From assembly GCA_963838205.1 (NCBI GenBank), contig CAWIQF010000012.1, forward strand, positions 124,001-188,000: a stretch of 64,000 nt of DNA, in the 5' to 3' direction. The notes beneath the pieces were generated by a model. It was not told the origin of the DNA, searched no databases, and saw nothing but the letters and a program-made list of their open reading frames with translations. Positions 28,104 to 37,834 of this stretch are shown piece after piece. Numbering within the stretch: position 1 is the first letter of the stretch; each line of letters begins with the position of its first letter. The stretch is from CAIVVT01 sp963838205 (GTDB lineage Bacteria; Acidobacteriota; Terriglobia; Bryobacterales; Bryobacteraceae). Made by a program: the position numbers and the translations under genes.

Positions 28104-28123
28104 AACCGTAACCCCTTACGGTT
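28104..28123. other. Perfect tetraloop hairpin
   Basis: AACCGTAA, loop CCCC, TTACGGTT: an 8-bp perfect inverted repeat. It lies about 157 bp beyond the stop of the minus-strand LarA-like gene. No T-run follows on either strand, so it may be a processing or protein-binding site rather than a terminator. Confidence 0.4.
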
Positions 28124-28280
28124 TCCCGGGTTGAAGTCAGCGCCGCCCGGCCGCCCAACGGAACCCTTTCCGGCCACTGCCACCTGGCCCACCTCGTCAT
28201 CCGCCAGGGCGCAGGCGCACGCCCGCTTTCTGTTTTGCTTCGGAAAGCCGGCCGGGCGCATAGCACCGGCGCCCGAGCTC

Positions 28281-29561
28281 TCAGGCGTCGCCAGCCAGCC
28301 AGTCCACCAGGTCGCCCTTTGCGTCGAATTCCAGCTCCCGCGCCGGGCCCTCGATCTCGATCCCCGGCCGCTGCTCCAGCTCGCCCCGCAGATTCTCGGT
28401 GAGAGCCATCCGTCCCAGCTCCAGCGTGTTCGCAATCCAGCCCAGCCGTAGATCCGCTGCGTCCAGCCGCCCCACCGTCCCGCAAATTGCTTCCAGGCAC
28501 TCTCTATCGGACGCGAAATGCATCGGCGTGCGGATCGCCGCCGGCTGCGACGACGTCAGACAGTTCAGGTACGTCGGCCGGCGCTTGACGGCCTTCAGAA
28601 ACCGCCGGTGCACCACGTCCGCCATGCCCATGCCGGCCGCGTTGCCATAGCTTTTGCCCGACAGGCCGCGGACGTAAATGCGTCCAATTTGAGGCTGCCC
28701 GGCCCACGGATTGATCGCCCCCCACACGCCCCGGTTCACGACCTTCGCGTCCAAGCCCGAGCCGGCAAAGTTCTTGCCCAGCTCGTTCACCATCAGCACG
28801 TCCAGATCCACCGGGATGCGCGGCATCCAGCTCTTGGCCAGCGCCAGCAGCTCCTCCTCGCGACGCTCCATGTTCTCGACCGGCACGGCCTCGACGCGCG
28901 CCGTCTCGTGGTTCGCGTCCTCCAGGATCGCCAGCCCGCCCAGGATCCGGCCCGATCCGAGCACCACCCGCCCCACGCTGCGGATCATCGCCTCCAGCCC
29001 CATGTGGTAGCCGTAGTCGTGGTAGCGCTTGGCCCCTGCGAACTTGCCCAATCCGATGGCCATCATCTTGAACAGGCCGCTCTCGAGCGCGCCCTCGAAA
29101 TCGGTGTGCCACTTCACGCGCCCGCACAGCATCACGCCGCCCGCGCGCCACGCCGTCCGGTCCATCACCACCCGGATACCCTCCGCCGTCACGCCCACCT
29201 CGGCCACCGCCAGCGAGCTGCGCACCGGGCAGCCCATCGTCGCTTCCGTAATGCCGTATTTCCCGAGCACGGCCGCCTGACCGCTGGCCGTCGCCGCGCC
29301 GTGGCTGCCCATGGCCGGAAACAGGAACGGCTGCATGCCCTGTTGTTTCCAGAAGGCCGCCGCCGCGCGGGCGATGACGTCGATATTCGCGATGCCTCGG
29401 CTGCCGACTCCGATCGCCACCGTGGCGCCCGGCTTCAGCCGCGCCACCATGCCCGACTCCGATAGCGTCGCCTGGACCGCTGCCGGAATATCGTCGATCC
29501 TACGGCTTTCGAACTGCTGCCGCACTGTGAGAAAGGAGGGGAAACGCAACGGCGTGGACAT
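28281..29561 (-). CDS. LarA-like (lactate racemase N-domain, DUF2088) protein
   Basis: 426 residues. The N-terminal half contains ATVAIGVGSRGIANIDVI and a PAMGSHGAAT segment, which match the LarA/DUF2088 layout (a 'D..R' loop, then 'GtHr..t.eE'). Known LarA is a nickel-pincer lactate racemase; many relatives act on other 2-hydroxy acids or have no known activity. The Lys/His pincer residues of LarA cannot be confirmed by eye, and no larB/larC/larE genes are nearby. A substrate is therefore not assigned. The C-terminal part (VNRGVWGAINPWAGQPQIG, FASDRECLEAICGT) resembles uncharacterised acidobacterial and planctomycete relatives. The ribosome site is weak (CAGGGT close to the ATG). Confidence 0.68.
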   Translation of the reverse strand: MSTPLRFPSFLTVRQQFESRRIDDIPAAVQATLSESGMVARLKPGATVAIGVGSRGIANIDVIARAAAAFWKQQGMQPFLFPAMGSHGAATASGQAAVLGKYGITEATMGCPVRSSLAVAEVGVTAEGIRVVMDRTAWRAGGVMLCGRVKWHTDFEGALESGLFKMMAIGLGKFAGAKRYHDYGYHMGLEAMIRSVGRVVLGSGRILGGLAILEDANHETARVEAVPVENMERREEELLALAKSWMPRIPVDLDVLMVNELGKNFAGSGLDAKVVNRGVWGAINPWAGQPQIGRIYVRGLSGKSYGNAAGMGMADVVHRRFLKAVKRRPTYLNCLTSSQPAAIRTPMHFASDRECLEAICGTVGRLDAADLRLGWIANTLELGRMALTENLRGELEQRPGIEIEGPARELEFDAKGDLVDWLAGDA

Positions 29562-29632
29562 ACCCTGATTCTACGCCCGCCCGGCCACCCGCCCCGCGCT
29601 TGCCGCCCGCCGCGACGACCCGGTCTCTGCGC

Positions 29633-29783
29633 TGTGACCGAGCTGCAACTTCGTTTCTGAGCCGCGACCTTGTTTCTGAGCCGCGACCTTGTTTCTGAGC
29701 CGCGACCTTGTTTCGGAGCCGCGACTGTTAAGGAGCGGTGCTTGCGTTGTGACCGAGCCGTGACCAAAGGGAGCGGTCTTCGA
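29633..29783 (+). repeat. Intergenic repeat array R3 (GAGCCGCGACC family)
   Basis: Four near-identical 20-bp units TGAGCCGCGACCTTGTTTC in tandem, then CGGAGCCGCGACTGTTAAGGAGCGG and a diverged last unit. It fills the gap between two minus-strand genes. Compared with R2 the linker is TTGTTTC instead of TGTGACG, so the array has its own local variant, as expected of repeats that expand locally. Confidence 0.82.
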
Positions 29784-29812
29784 ACGCTCCAACACGCTTC
29801 CGATCCAGGCCG

Positions 29813-30472
29813 TTACGACGCCTGCGGTCCCACGCCCGAATCCATTTCCCACTGCCGCTCCAGGATCCGCGAATACTCGCCCGACGCATACAGGTCGAAG
29901 CTGAACGCGTCCGCAGTGGCCACAACCCCCGCGTTGGCCTCATTCCAGGCCCGGAAAAAGCCATCGGCATAGCGATGATAATCCATCAGAAAGCCGCTGC
30001 GCACCGTATCCAGATCCGGCGCCGTTTCGAAGATCGCATTCAGGCCCAGGGCGCGGGCGAACAACGCCTTATAGTCCGCCACACCCCAAGTGTTCAGCTT
30101 GTCGTGGATGTGCGGCGGCGGTTCGTTCACCAGCAGCCCCGCAAAACTCCCCCGCGACAGCCGCGTGTCCTTTAGGGCCGGCTCCCGCGCCGCCACCTCC
30201 ACACACTGCTCCAGCCAACGATCGATGTCCAGGCCCACGTAATACAACATGCGGACTTCGCATACCCGGCCCCGCAACACGATCTCCTCCAGTTGCTCCT
30301 TCGAAGAACTCTCCAGCGGCAGAAACCCCGCCAGCATCATTTGCGCGCGCGAGCACTCCACCAGCAGTTCGGGTCCGCGGTTATCTGAAAAGGGATGCAG
30401 AATCAGCGGCGGCAGTTCCCAATAGCGCGTTCCTGCAGGACGCGGGAAAGATGACGGCTCGGGGTGGGTCAC
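29813..30472 (-). CDS. Hypothetical cytosolic protein
   Basis: 219 residues from GTG 30472; AGGAG lies 8 bp upstream and supports this start. No signal peptide or membrane helix is present. Distinct stretches are WELPPLILHPFSD, LLVECSRAQMMLAGFLP, VRMLYYVGLDIDRWLEQC and LLVNEPPPHIHDKLNTWG. The composition is that of a globular protein, and the central Cys/His/Asp residues could be functional. I do not recognise the family. It is flanked by two different repeat arrays and has no operon partner. The short plus/minus frames upstream to 30657 show no ribosome site and are not called. Confidence 0.6.
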   Translation of the reverse strand: MTHPEPSSFPRPAGTRYWELPPLILHPFSDNRGPELLVECSRAQMMLAGFLPLESSSKEQLEEIVLRGRVCEVRMLYYVGLDIDRWLEQCVEVAAREPALKDTRLSRGSFAGLLVNEPPPHIHDKLNTWGVADYKALFARALGLNAIFETAPDLDTVRSGFLMDYHRYADGFFRAWNEANAGVVATADAFSFDLYASGEYSRILERQWEMDSGVGPQAS

Positions 30473-30727
30473 ACGTAGTACTCCTGATGGGCATATCGGC
30501 AGAACTGCCTCAGAACTTGAGTGTTTGCTGAGCGACCTTGACGGACAGCATGGCTCGCGACGCTGGCGCGTGCAAAAAACGCACGCGAAAGGAGGGACAG
30601 ATTACCGTGAAAAAGACCGCCGCGGACCACGTCCGGCGAAGCACGGTGAATGATCAAACAGCCCTTTAATTATAACTGACGCGCGGTGAGGTGCGGTGCA
30701 CACTCAAAAACGCTCGAGTGAATGCAC

Positions 30728-30972
30728 CTAAGTCCTTTAGAAAACGCGGATTACACGATGGCACATGGTATTTGTTGGGAAATTCGGGGCTTCACTAACT
30801 AAGTCCTTTAGAAAACCATAGATACACGGTAACGCACGGTCGACTTTGTCTAAGTCCTTTAGAAGACCGTACTTACACGGCACCGCGCGACGCGCCAGGG
30901 AGAGTTCTTACGCAAATTCGCGGCAAAATTCGACTAAGTCTTTTAGAAAACCATAGATGCAGGGAAACGCAA
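30728..30972. repeat. Four-copy interspersed repeat CTAAGTCCTTTAG
   Basis: Four direct copies of about 40 bp begin at 30728, 30799, 30850 and 30933 (spacings 71, 51 and 83). The core is CTAAGTCCTTTAGAAAACC, the last copy reading CTAAGTCTTTTAG. It is followed by a weaker TAGATACACGGTAACGCACG segment. The core has CTAA/TTAG ends that can pair. The DNA is markedly AT-rich and lies in the 577-bp gap between a hypothetical gene and the GH3 gene. Spacing is irregular and the intervening sequences differ in length, so this is not a CRISPR array. Confidence 0.82.
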
Positions 30973-31049
30973 AAACCCCGCGTCAGCCACGGTGTTGCCA
31001 CGGTGAAATCGCGCGCTCCGCCTGGCGCAATGCACGGCCACCCGGGGCG

Positions 31050-32912
<1,863 letters not shown>

Positions 32913-33103
32913 AAAATGACTCCTCAGCCGATAGCGAGCCCGGCAAAGCGCCAGCATATCAAAAGGTCCTCCCGCGGCCCCGGCCAGGATCAGTCTGGCG
33001 CGGTCCGGATCCAGTCGGGTTCTGACAAGGCCCCATACTGCCACGAGTCAGCCGGCACATTGTCCCACCAGGGAACCGAGCCCGACTCGAAGCGCCTTTG
33101 ACA

Positions 33104-33136
33104 CATATGCATCCATCAGGCATACTGATGCATATG
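33104..33136. promoter_or_regulatory. Nested inverted repeats, likely VapBC operator
   Basis: CATATGCAT (33104-33112) and ATGCATATG (33128-33136) form a perfect 9-bp inverted repeat 15 bp apart. Inside it, ATCAG (33115-33119) and CTGAT (33125-33129) form a second dyad. The right arm contains the vapB start codon. VapB dimers with VapC bind palindromes at their own promoter, so autoregulation by this site is likely. No clear -35/-10 pair is evident. Confidence 0.6.
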
Positions 33137-33325
33137 CGGACTACGTTGATTATCGACGATCAAGTGCTGGAGCGCGCCAGGGAATTGACCGGCATTCGGG
33201 AGAAGACCGCATTGGTACGGGCGGGCCTGGAGGCGCTAATTGCGCGTGAGGCCGGCAAACGGCTGGCCGCGCTGGGCGGCACTCAGCGCAAGATCGCGAA
33301 CGTCCCGCGGCGGCGCCCGGCCTGA
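33128..33325 (+). CDS. vapB: VapB-type antitoxin
   Basis: About 65 residues from ATG 33128 (or ATG 33134). It starts MHMRTTLIIDDQVLERARELTGIREKT, the ribbon-helix-helix-like pattern of VapB antitoxins ('rTtl.iddelleeA'), and continues ALVRAGLEALIAREAG, ending in a basic tail (RKIANVPRRRPA) that would contact the toxin. It neutralises VapC and represses the operon. The stop TGA shares one base with the vapC ATG (TGATG), so translation is coupled. Open frame exists upstream to 33098, but the palindrome and codon use favour 33128. Confidence 0.86.
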   Translation: MHMRTTLIIDDQVLERARELTGIREKTALVRAGLEALIAREAGKRLAALGGTQRKIANVPRRRPA

Positions 33326-33687
33326 TGGTGCTCGCCGATACCTCCGTCTGGATTCAGCACTTCCGCCAGGGGGAGCCGGCGCTGGCGAATTGTCTCGGCG
33401 AAGGGGTGGTGCTGATGCACCCCTTCGTGGCGGGTGAACTGGCGTGCGGCAGCCTGAAGAACCGGGCCGCGATCCTATCGGATTTGCAGTCGCTGCCCCA
33501 GGCGGCGGTGGCATCCCACGCCGAGGTGCTGCAGTTGATCGAAGAGCGGCGGCTATGGGGACGAGGACTGGGCTGGATCGATATACACCTGCTGGCCGCG
33601 GCGCTGCTGTCGGAGTGCGGCTTGTGGACGCTCGACAAACGCCTGGCCCGCGCGGCCAAGGAACTCGGACTGAGCTGGGCACGTTGA
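33325..33687 (+). CDS. vapC: VapC-type PIN-domain ribonuclease toxin
   Basis: 120 residues with all four PIN acidic residues: Asp5 in MVLADTSVWI, Glu38 in FVAGELACG, Asp86 in GLGWIDIHLLAAALL and Asp104 in LWTLDKRLA. PIN toxins cleave specific RNAs, often tRNAs or rRNA loops, in a Mg-dependent way. The toxin appears intact, unlike the RelE-type toxin 7 kb away. The gene starts within the vapB stop. It is followed directly by repeat array R4. Confidence 0.92.
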   Translation: MVLADTSVWIQHFRQGEPALANCLGEGVVLMHPFVAGELACGSLKNRAAILSDLQSLPQAAVASHAEVLQLIEERRLWGRGLGWIDIHLLAAALLSECGLWTLDKRLARAAKELGLSWAR

Positions 33688-33708
33688 AATCGATGGGGAG
33701 AAGCGTGA

Positions 33709-34036
33709 GGACCGCTCCGAAGAAAGTCCTCTCGTAACCACGCGAGGTCCGCTCCCTGACGGTCGCGGCTCTGAAACAACGCGAGAACCGCTCCGTTGAA
33801 AGTCCTGCGTAGCATTGGGGTAAAAACCGTCTCCCTGACGGTCGCGGCTCTGAAACAACGCGAGAACCGCTCCGTTGAAAGTCGCGGCGAGTAGCGGGTG
33901 GCTTTCATCCGAATTTGCGAGCCGCAGGCTCATGCGGTCCGCTTCACCGTCGCGGCCCGGCAACATCGTCGCGGCTCGCTAAGGAGTGGCTCGGTAGCAA
34001 TACAACCGCTCCTTGCAGTCGCGGCTCCGTCACGCG
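33709..34036 (-). repeat. Intergenic repeat array R4 (inverted copy of the GAGCCGCGAC family)
   Basis: About 330 bp of degenerate units that read AACCGCTCC ... GTCGCGGCTC on the plus strand, the reverse complement of arrays R1-R3. It contains an exact 53-bp duplication (33752-33804 and 33831-33883, offset 79 bp), so at least one expansion is recent. The last unit, ACCGCTCCTTGCAGTCGCGG (34007-34026), is almost identical to the one at 41322 in R5. Flanking genes are both on the plus strand. Confidence 0.86.
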
Positions 34037-34102
34037 GGCGGGGCGCGATTCCTGGAACAGTTGCGGCCGGCCCATCGTATATTAGGGAGACACGGAGCAG
34101 GC

Positions 34103-35170
34103 ATGTCACTTAAGGATTTCGTCAGCAAACAGTTCATCAAAGTCATCCATTGGACCGAGGATGGCGACGCCATTCTGGCCTTCCGCTACCCGATGCAGGA
34201 TATGCAGATCTCGACCGGGGCCCAGCTCACGGTGCGCGAATCGCAGATGGCGTTGTTCGTCAACGAGGGGCGCTGCGCGGACGTGTTCGGCCCGGGGCTG
34301 TACACGCTCAACACGCGCACGCTGCCAGTTCTCACCAATCTGATGAACTGGGACAAGGCGTTCCAAGACCCGTTCAAGAGCGACGTTTACTTTTTCTCGA
34401 CGCGGCAGAAAACGGCGCAACGCTGGGGCACGGCGACGCCGATCACGATCCGCGACAAGGACTTCGGCGCAGTGCGGGTGCGCGGCTACGGCATCTACGC
34501 CTGGCACGTCGCCGATCCGCACCTGTTCCAGACCAAACTGAGCGGCACGCGCGAGGTCTACGAGCTGGCCGAAATCGAGCCGCAACTGCGGGAGACCATC
34601 GTCGGCCGCATGTCCAACGCATTCGCCGACAGCGGCATCCCGTTTCTCGACATGGCGGCCAACCTGGTGGCCGTCGGTGAGAAAATCCGCGAGGCCGTGA
34701 CGCCGGTCTTCGCCGAGCTGGGGATTGCGGTGGACAGCTTCGTCGTCGAGAACCTGTCGCTGCCGGAGGAGCTGCAGAAGCGCCTGGACGAGCGCGTGGG
34801 TATGAACATGCTCGGCAACATGCAGCAGTACACGCAATTCCAGGCCGCGCAGTCGCTGCCGATCGCGGCGGCCAACGAGGGCGGCGGATTTGCCGCCATC
34901 GGCGCGGGCCTGGCGGCCGGCGTGGGGATGGGCGGGGTGATGATGAATGCGATGAGTCCGGCGTTGGGCGCGCCGGGCCAGCCGCCTTCGCCGGCTACGC
35001 CGGCTTCGGCGCCCCAGGCCGCGCCTGCTCCGGTGGCATCCGTGGCAGCGGCTCCGGTCGCGGCGGCAGGTGCGGCCGCGGAGACGAAGTTCTGCTTCAA
35101 CTGCGGCTCGAAGATTCCGCGCGTGGCCAAATTCTGCGCCGAATGCGGCACGTCGCAACCGGCGGTCTGA
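34103..35170 (+). CDS. SPFH/band-7 protein (YdjI-like) with C-terminal zinc ribbon
   Basis: 355 residues. The N-terminus (MSLKDFVSKQFIKVIHWTEDGDAILAFRYP) and the SPFH core (VRESQMALFVNEG, GLYTLNTRTLPVLTNLMNW, IRDKDFGAVRVRGYGIYAW) match the virion-core-like YdjI subgroup of band-7 proteins. A helical region (about 180-265: ELQKRLDERVGMNMLGNMQQYTQF) is followed by a Gly/Ala/Pro-rich linker and a zinc ribbon, CFNCGSKIPRVAKFCAECG. SPFH proteins oligomerise on membranes as scaffolds. It lacks a membrane helix. GGAG lies 5 bp before ATG 34103. It heads the polyamine-type cluster, separated from speD by 342 bp, so shared transcription is uncertain but functional linkage is likely. Confidence 0.87.
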   Translation: MSLKDFVSKQFIKVIHWTEDGDAILAFRYPMQDMQISTGAQLTVRESQMALFVNEGRCADVFGPGLYTLNTRTLPVLTNLMNWDKAFQDPFKSDVYFFSTRQKTAQRWGTATPITIRDKDFGAVRVRGYGIYAWHVADPHLFQTKLSGTREVYELAEIEPQLRETIVGRMSNAFADSGIPFLDMAANLVAVGEKIREAVTPVFAELGIAVDSFVVENLSLPEELQKRLDERVGMNMLGNMQQYTQFQAAQSLPIAAANEGGGFAAIGAGLAAGVGMGGVMMNAMSPALGAPGQPPSPATPASAPQAAPAPVASVAAAPVAAAGAAAETKFCFNCGSKIPRVAKFCAECGTSQPAV

Positions 35171-35512
35171 ACCGCGCTGTTCACAGGGAGCAGGCGGGCA
35201 TCAACGACGCGGTTTGGTGTCGCATGAGAGCGCGGGGACACACCTGCGGCGTCCGCGGCGGACGCCTTGGTGTCGCCCTCGGGAGAGGGTTTGGTGGTCA
35301 TGCTCGGAGGTGAGAAGGCCTCGGTGTCCCCCGCGCAAGATGTTTTCGCGGCAGCTCCGCGATCTCGGTCCGCGTTCCAATCGACATCCCCCGCGCGCGA
35401 GGCGTTTGCGATGGACAACGCCCTCCAGGGTCAACTCGAAGCCGACGTCCCACGCGCGCGAGGCGTTTGCGGTCAGTCCAGGGGTTTTCGCAGGAGGTCT
35501 AAACACGATACG
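35171..35512. other. Intergenic gap with a GC-rich degenerate repeat
   Basis: 342 bp without a convincing gene. A 30-bp element, GAC(A/G)TCCC(C/A)CGCGCGCGAGG followed by CGTTTGCG, occurs at 35383 and 35444, and a diverged copy (TGTCCCCCGCGCAAGATG) at 35323. The ribosome site AGGAGGT (35492-35498) belongs to the next gene. Frames through this stretch are open only because it lacks stops. Confidence 0.6.
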
Positions 35513-35914
35513 ATGTCCGGGATGGATCCGGCAGAGCTGAACGGTGCGGGTCTGGAGTGGGTGGTCGATGCCCGCGGCTGCGACAGCCGTGCGCTGGCCG
35601 ATCAAGACGCCCTGGAGCGCCTGTTCAATAAACTCGTCCAGGAAATGAACCTGCACCCGGCCGCGGAGGCGCAGTGGCACCAGTTTCCGGTGACACAGGG
35701 CCTCACCGGCATGCTGCTGCTGGAAGAGTCGCACCTGACGGTGCACACGTTCCCCGAGCACGGCACGCTGTGCCTGAACCTATTCTGCTGCCGGCCGCGG
35801 CCGGCGGGCGATTTCGCCGCATGGCTCCAGGAATTCCATCCGCAACACGTGGGAGTGCGCCGCCTGGAGCGCCAACTCGCGCCGGCGCGCGTCGCGACGG
35901 AGGCGGTCTCATGA
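35513..35914 (+). CDS. speD: S-adenosylmethionine decarboxylase proenzyme
   Basis: 133 residues. Prokaryotic-type AdoMetDC makes decarboxylated AdoMet, the aminopropyl donor for spermidine. The self-cleavage site is in LLLEESHLTVHTFPEHG: Ser73 becomes the pyruvoyl group, with His78 and Cys93 at the spacing of the Thermotoga enzyme (S63/H68/C83), so it should be active. The N-terminal extension WVVDARGCDSRALADQDALERLF is usual for this group. AGGAGGT lies 14 bp upstream of ATG 35513, slightly far. The stop overlaps the next ATG (ATGA at 35911-35914). No ornithine or arginine decarboxylase gene is in the window, so the amine acceptor is unknown. Confidence 0.93.
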   Translation: MSGMDPAELNGAGLEWVVDARGCDSRALADQDALERLFNKLVQEMNLHPAAEAQWHQFPVTQGLTGMLLLEESHLTVHTFPEHGTLCLNLFCCRPRPAGDFAAWLQEFHPQHVGVRRLERQLAPARVATEAVS

Positions 35915-36546
35915 GCGAGCGCGCGGCCAACTGCCCGGGGTGCGGCGCGCCGGTGCGCTTCGCCTGGTCGTCGGCGGTGCAGACGGCCTGCCCATACTGC
36001 CATGCGATCCTGGTGCGGCACGACGTCGACATCGAGAAAGTGGGCCAGGCCGCCGACCTGCCGCCCGACGCGTCGCCGATCCAGATCGGCACGGAAGGGC
36101 AGTATGCGGACCGCAAATTCAGGGTAGTCGGGCGCATCCGCTACGCCTGGGCGCAGGGCAATTGGAACGAGTGGCACATCGCGTTCGCCGACAACACGAA
36201 TGGCTGGCTGGCCGACGCGCAGTTGACTTACGCGGTCTCGTTCGCGCGGCCGGGCGAGGCGCCGAACGTGGATCCGCAGGCGCTGCGGCCGGGGCAGGCG
36301 TTCCAGTTCGAACAGCGCAACTACATCGTGACGACGATCACGCCGGCGCGCTACGAAGGCTTCGAGGGCGACCTGCCGTTCACCACCGCGGGCCACGGCC
36401 AGATGCTGTTCGCGGACCTGAAGACCGAGGACGCGCATTTCGCGACGCTGGATTTTTCGGAGGCGCAGCCGATGCTGTACCTGGGGCGCGAGCTGGCGTT
36501 TGATGAGTTGAAGCTGACCAACGTGCGGCTGTTCGAAGGATGGTAA
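35911..36546 (+). CDS. DUF4178-type protein with N-terminal zinc ribbon (first copy)
   Basis: 211 residues. An N-terminal zinc ribbon (NCPGCGAPVRFAW...TACPYCHAI) precedes one DUF4178-like beta domain: IQIGTEGQYADRKFRVVGRIRYAW, NWNEWHIAFADNTNGWLADAQLTY, then a second beta segment with YIVTTITPARYEGFEGDLPF. The pattern of a W-rich strand followed by 'W.E..l.f.dg..gWL' is what I associate with DUF4178. It has no membrane helix. Function is unknown; position directly after speD with a 4-bp overlap ties it to the polyamine pathway. It is probably a binding or scaffold component. Confidence 0.75.
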   Translation: MSERAANCPGCGAPVRFAWSSAVQTACPYCHAILVRHDVDIEKVGQAADLPPDASPIQIGTEGQYADRKFRVVGRIRYAWAQGNWNEWHIAFADNTNGWLADAQLTYAVSFARPGEAPNVDPQALRPGQAFQFEQRNYIVTTITPARYEGFEGDLPFTTAGHGQMLFADLKTEDAHFATLDFSEAQPMLYLGRELAFDELKLTNVRLFEGW

Positions 36547-36553
36547 AACGGGG

Positions 36554-37825
36554 ATGAGCGGGCCAGTCGTCGAACCAGCGGTGGTGCAAGGAGCGCGGGC
36601 GCTGGCGTGCCCCAATTGCGGCGGCGCGGTGGAGTTGCGCGGCTTCGCGCACACGCGCAGCGCGGTCTGCATCCAGTGCCTGACGGTGATCGACGCCTCG
36701 ACGCCGGAGCTGCAGATCGTGGCGCGCTTCGACGAGAAGCTGAGAGTGCACCCGGCGATTCCGCTGGGTACGCGCGGGCAACTGGGCGGAGTGAAGTGGG
36801 AGACGATCGGTTTTCAGGTGCGCACCACGTGGGTCGACGGCACGCCGTACTCGTGGCACGAGTACCTGCTGTTCAACCCCTACCAGGGCTTCCGCTACCT
36901 GACGGTATACAACGGCCACTGGAATTACGTGCACGCGCTAGCCGGCGTGCCCGCGACTTCTTCGGCCCTCAACGGGCGTCCGGCGGCGTCGACGGGCGGC
37001 GTCACCTATCGCCATTACCAGCACGGGGTGGCGCAGACGACGTTCGTGCTGGGCGAGTTCCCGTGGGCCATCCAGGCCGGCGAGCAGGTGGAGTTCGACG
37101 ACTACATCGCGCCGCCGCGCGTGCTGTCGAAGGAGGCCAGCGCGGGCGAGGTCAACTGGTCGTGCGGCGAATACATCGACGGCGCGGCAATCTGGCAGGC
37201 GTTCCAATTGCCCGGCGCGGCGCCCGCGGCGGAAGGCTTCGCGTCCAACCAGCCATCGCCGTACCCCGGGAAAATCCGCGCCATCTGGGGCGACTTCGGG
37301 AAGCTCGCGCTGGTATGGCTGGCGGTGCTGATGGTGTTCCTGATGCTGGGACGCAATGCGCAGGTCGCGGCCCCGCATTTAGAATTAGCGCCGCCCGAGG
37401 TGGGTTTCGCAACGCCCGTGACCAGCGAATTTCAATTGCAGAACGCGGTGTCGAACCTGATTATCGAGGTGAAGTCCTCCGACGCGGACGCGAACGAAGT
37501 CGAGTTTGCGCTGATCGACCGCTCGACCGGCCGGCCGGTGGCGCTCGAATCGTCCGGGCATCAGCAGAGCGCGTTCGGCTGGAGCCGCGAGTTCACCAGC
37601 GGGCGCCTGGCGGCCGGCACCTACGCTTTGCGCCTGGACCCGGAGGGCGGCGCGCTGAACCACAAGACCGATTACGACATCACGGTGCGGCGCGACGTGG
37701 CGCACACGGGCTGGCTGTGGTTCGCGCTACTGCTGCTGGCGATTCCGCCGATCCTGACGACGCTGCGCGCGGGCAGCTTCGAGACCCAGCGCTGGCAGGA
37801 TAGCGACTATGGAACGGGGGCCTGA
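36554..37825 (+). CDS. DUF4178-type membrane protein with zinc ribbon (second copy)
   Basis: 423 residues. The zinc ribbon (ACPNCGGAVELRG...VCIQCLTVID) is followed by a DUF4178-like domain (GTRGQLGGVKWETIGFQVR, PYSWHEYLLFNPYQGFRYLTVY). A TM helix (LALVWLAVLMVFLMLG, near 248-263), a beta-rich presumably extracytoplasmic domain (about 275-375: LQNAVSNLIIEVKSSDADANEVEFALID), and a second TM helix (WLWFALLLLAIPPILTTL) end the protein. It starts 7 bp after the first copy. The paralogue pair has the same two-module start, but only this one is anchored. Ligand unknown; a polyamine-binding role is a guess from context. Confidence 0.74.
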   Translation: MSGPVVEPAVVQGARALACPNCGGAVELRGFAHTRSAVCIQCLTVIDASTPELQIVARFDEKLRVHPAIPLGTRGQLGGVKWETIGFQVRTTWVDGTPYSWHEYLLFNPYQGFRYLTVYNGHWNYVHALAGVPATSSALNGRPAASTGGVTYRHYQHGVAQTTFVLGEFPWAIQAGEQVEFDDYIAPPRVLSKEASAGEVNWSCGEYIDGAAIWQAFQLPGAAPAAEGFASNQPSPYPGKIRAIWGDFGKLALVWLAVLMVFLMLGRNAQVAAPHLELAPPEVGFATPVTSEFQLQNAVSNLIIEVKSSDADANEVEFALIDRSTGRPVALESSGHQQSAFGWSREFTSGRLAAGTYALRLDPEGGALNHKTDYDITVRRDVAHTGWLWFALLLLAIPPILTTLRAGSFETQRWQDSDYGTGA

Positions 37826-37834
37826 GAAAGCGCC

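Larger units (their letters stand above)
27769..28280. other. Intergenic stretch with two perfect hairpins
   Basis: 512 bp with no recognisable gene. Two separate perfect hairpins stand out near 28049-28073 and 28104-28123 (entered separately). The remaining sequence is GC-rich without repeats of the other families. The neighbouring genes are convergent (DUF3617 on plus, the LarA-like gene on minus), so both hairpins lie in a transcription-end zone. Confidence 0.5.

Noticed and set aside
30469..30657. Small minus-strand frame upstream of the hypothetical gene
   Set aside because: No ribosome site, odd composition, and it overlaps the ribosome site of the better supported GTG start.
30728..30972. 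CRISPR-like spacing of four direct repeats
   Set aside because: Spacing is irregular (51-83 bp), repeats are diverged at their 3' ends and no cas genes are present.
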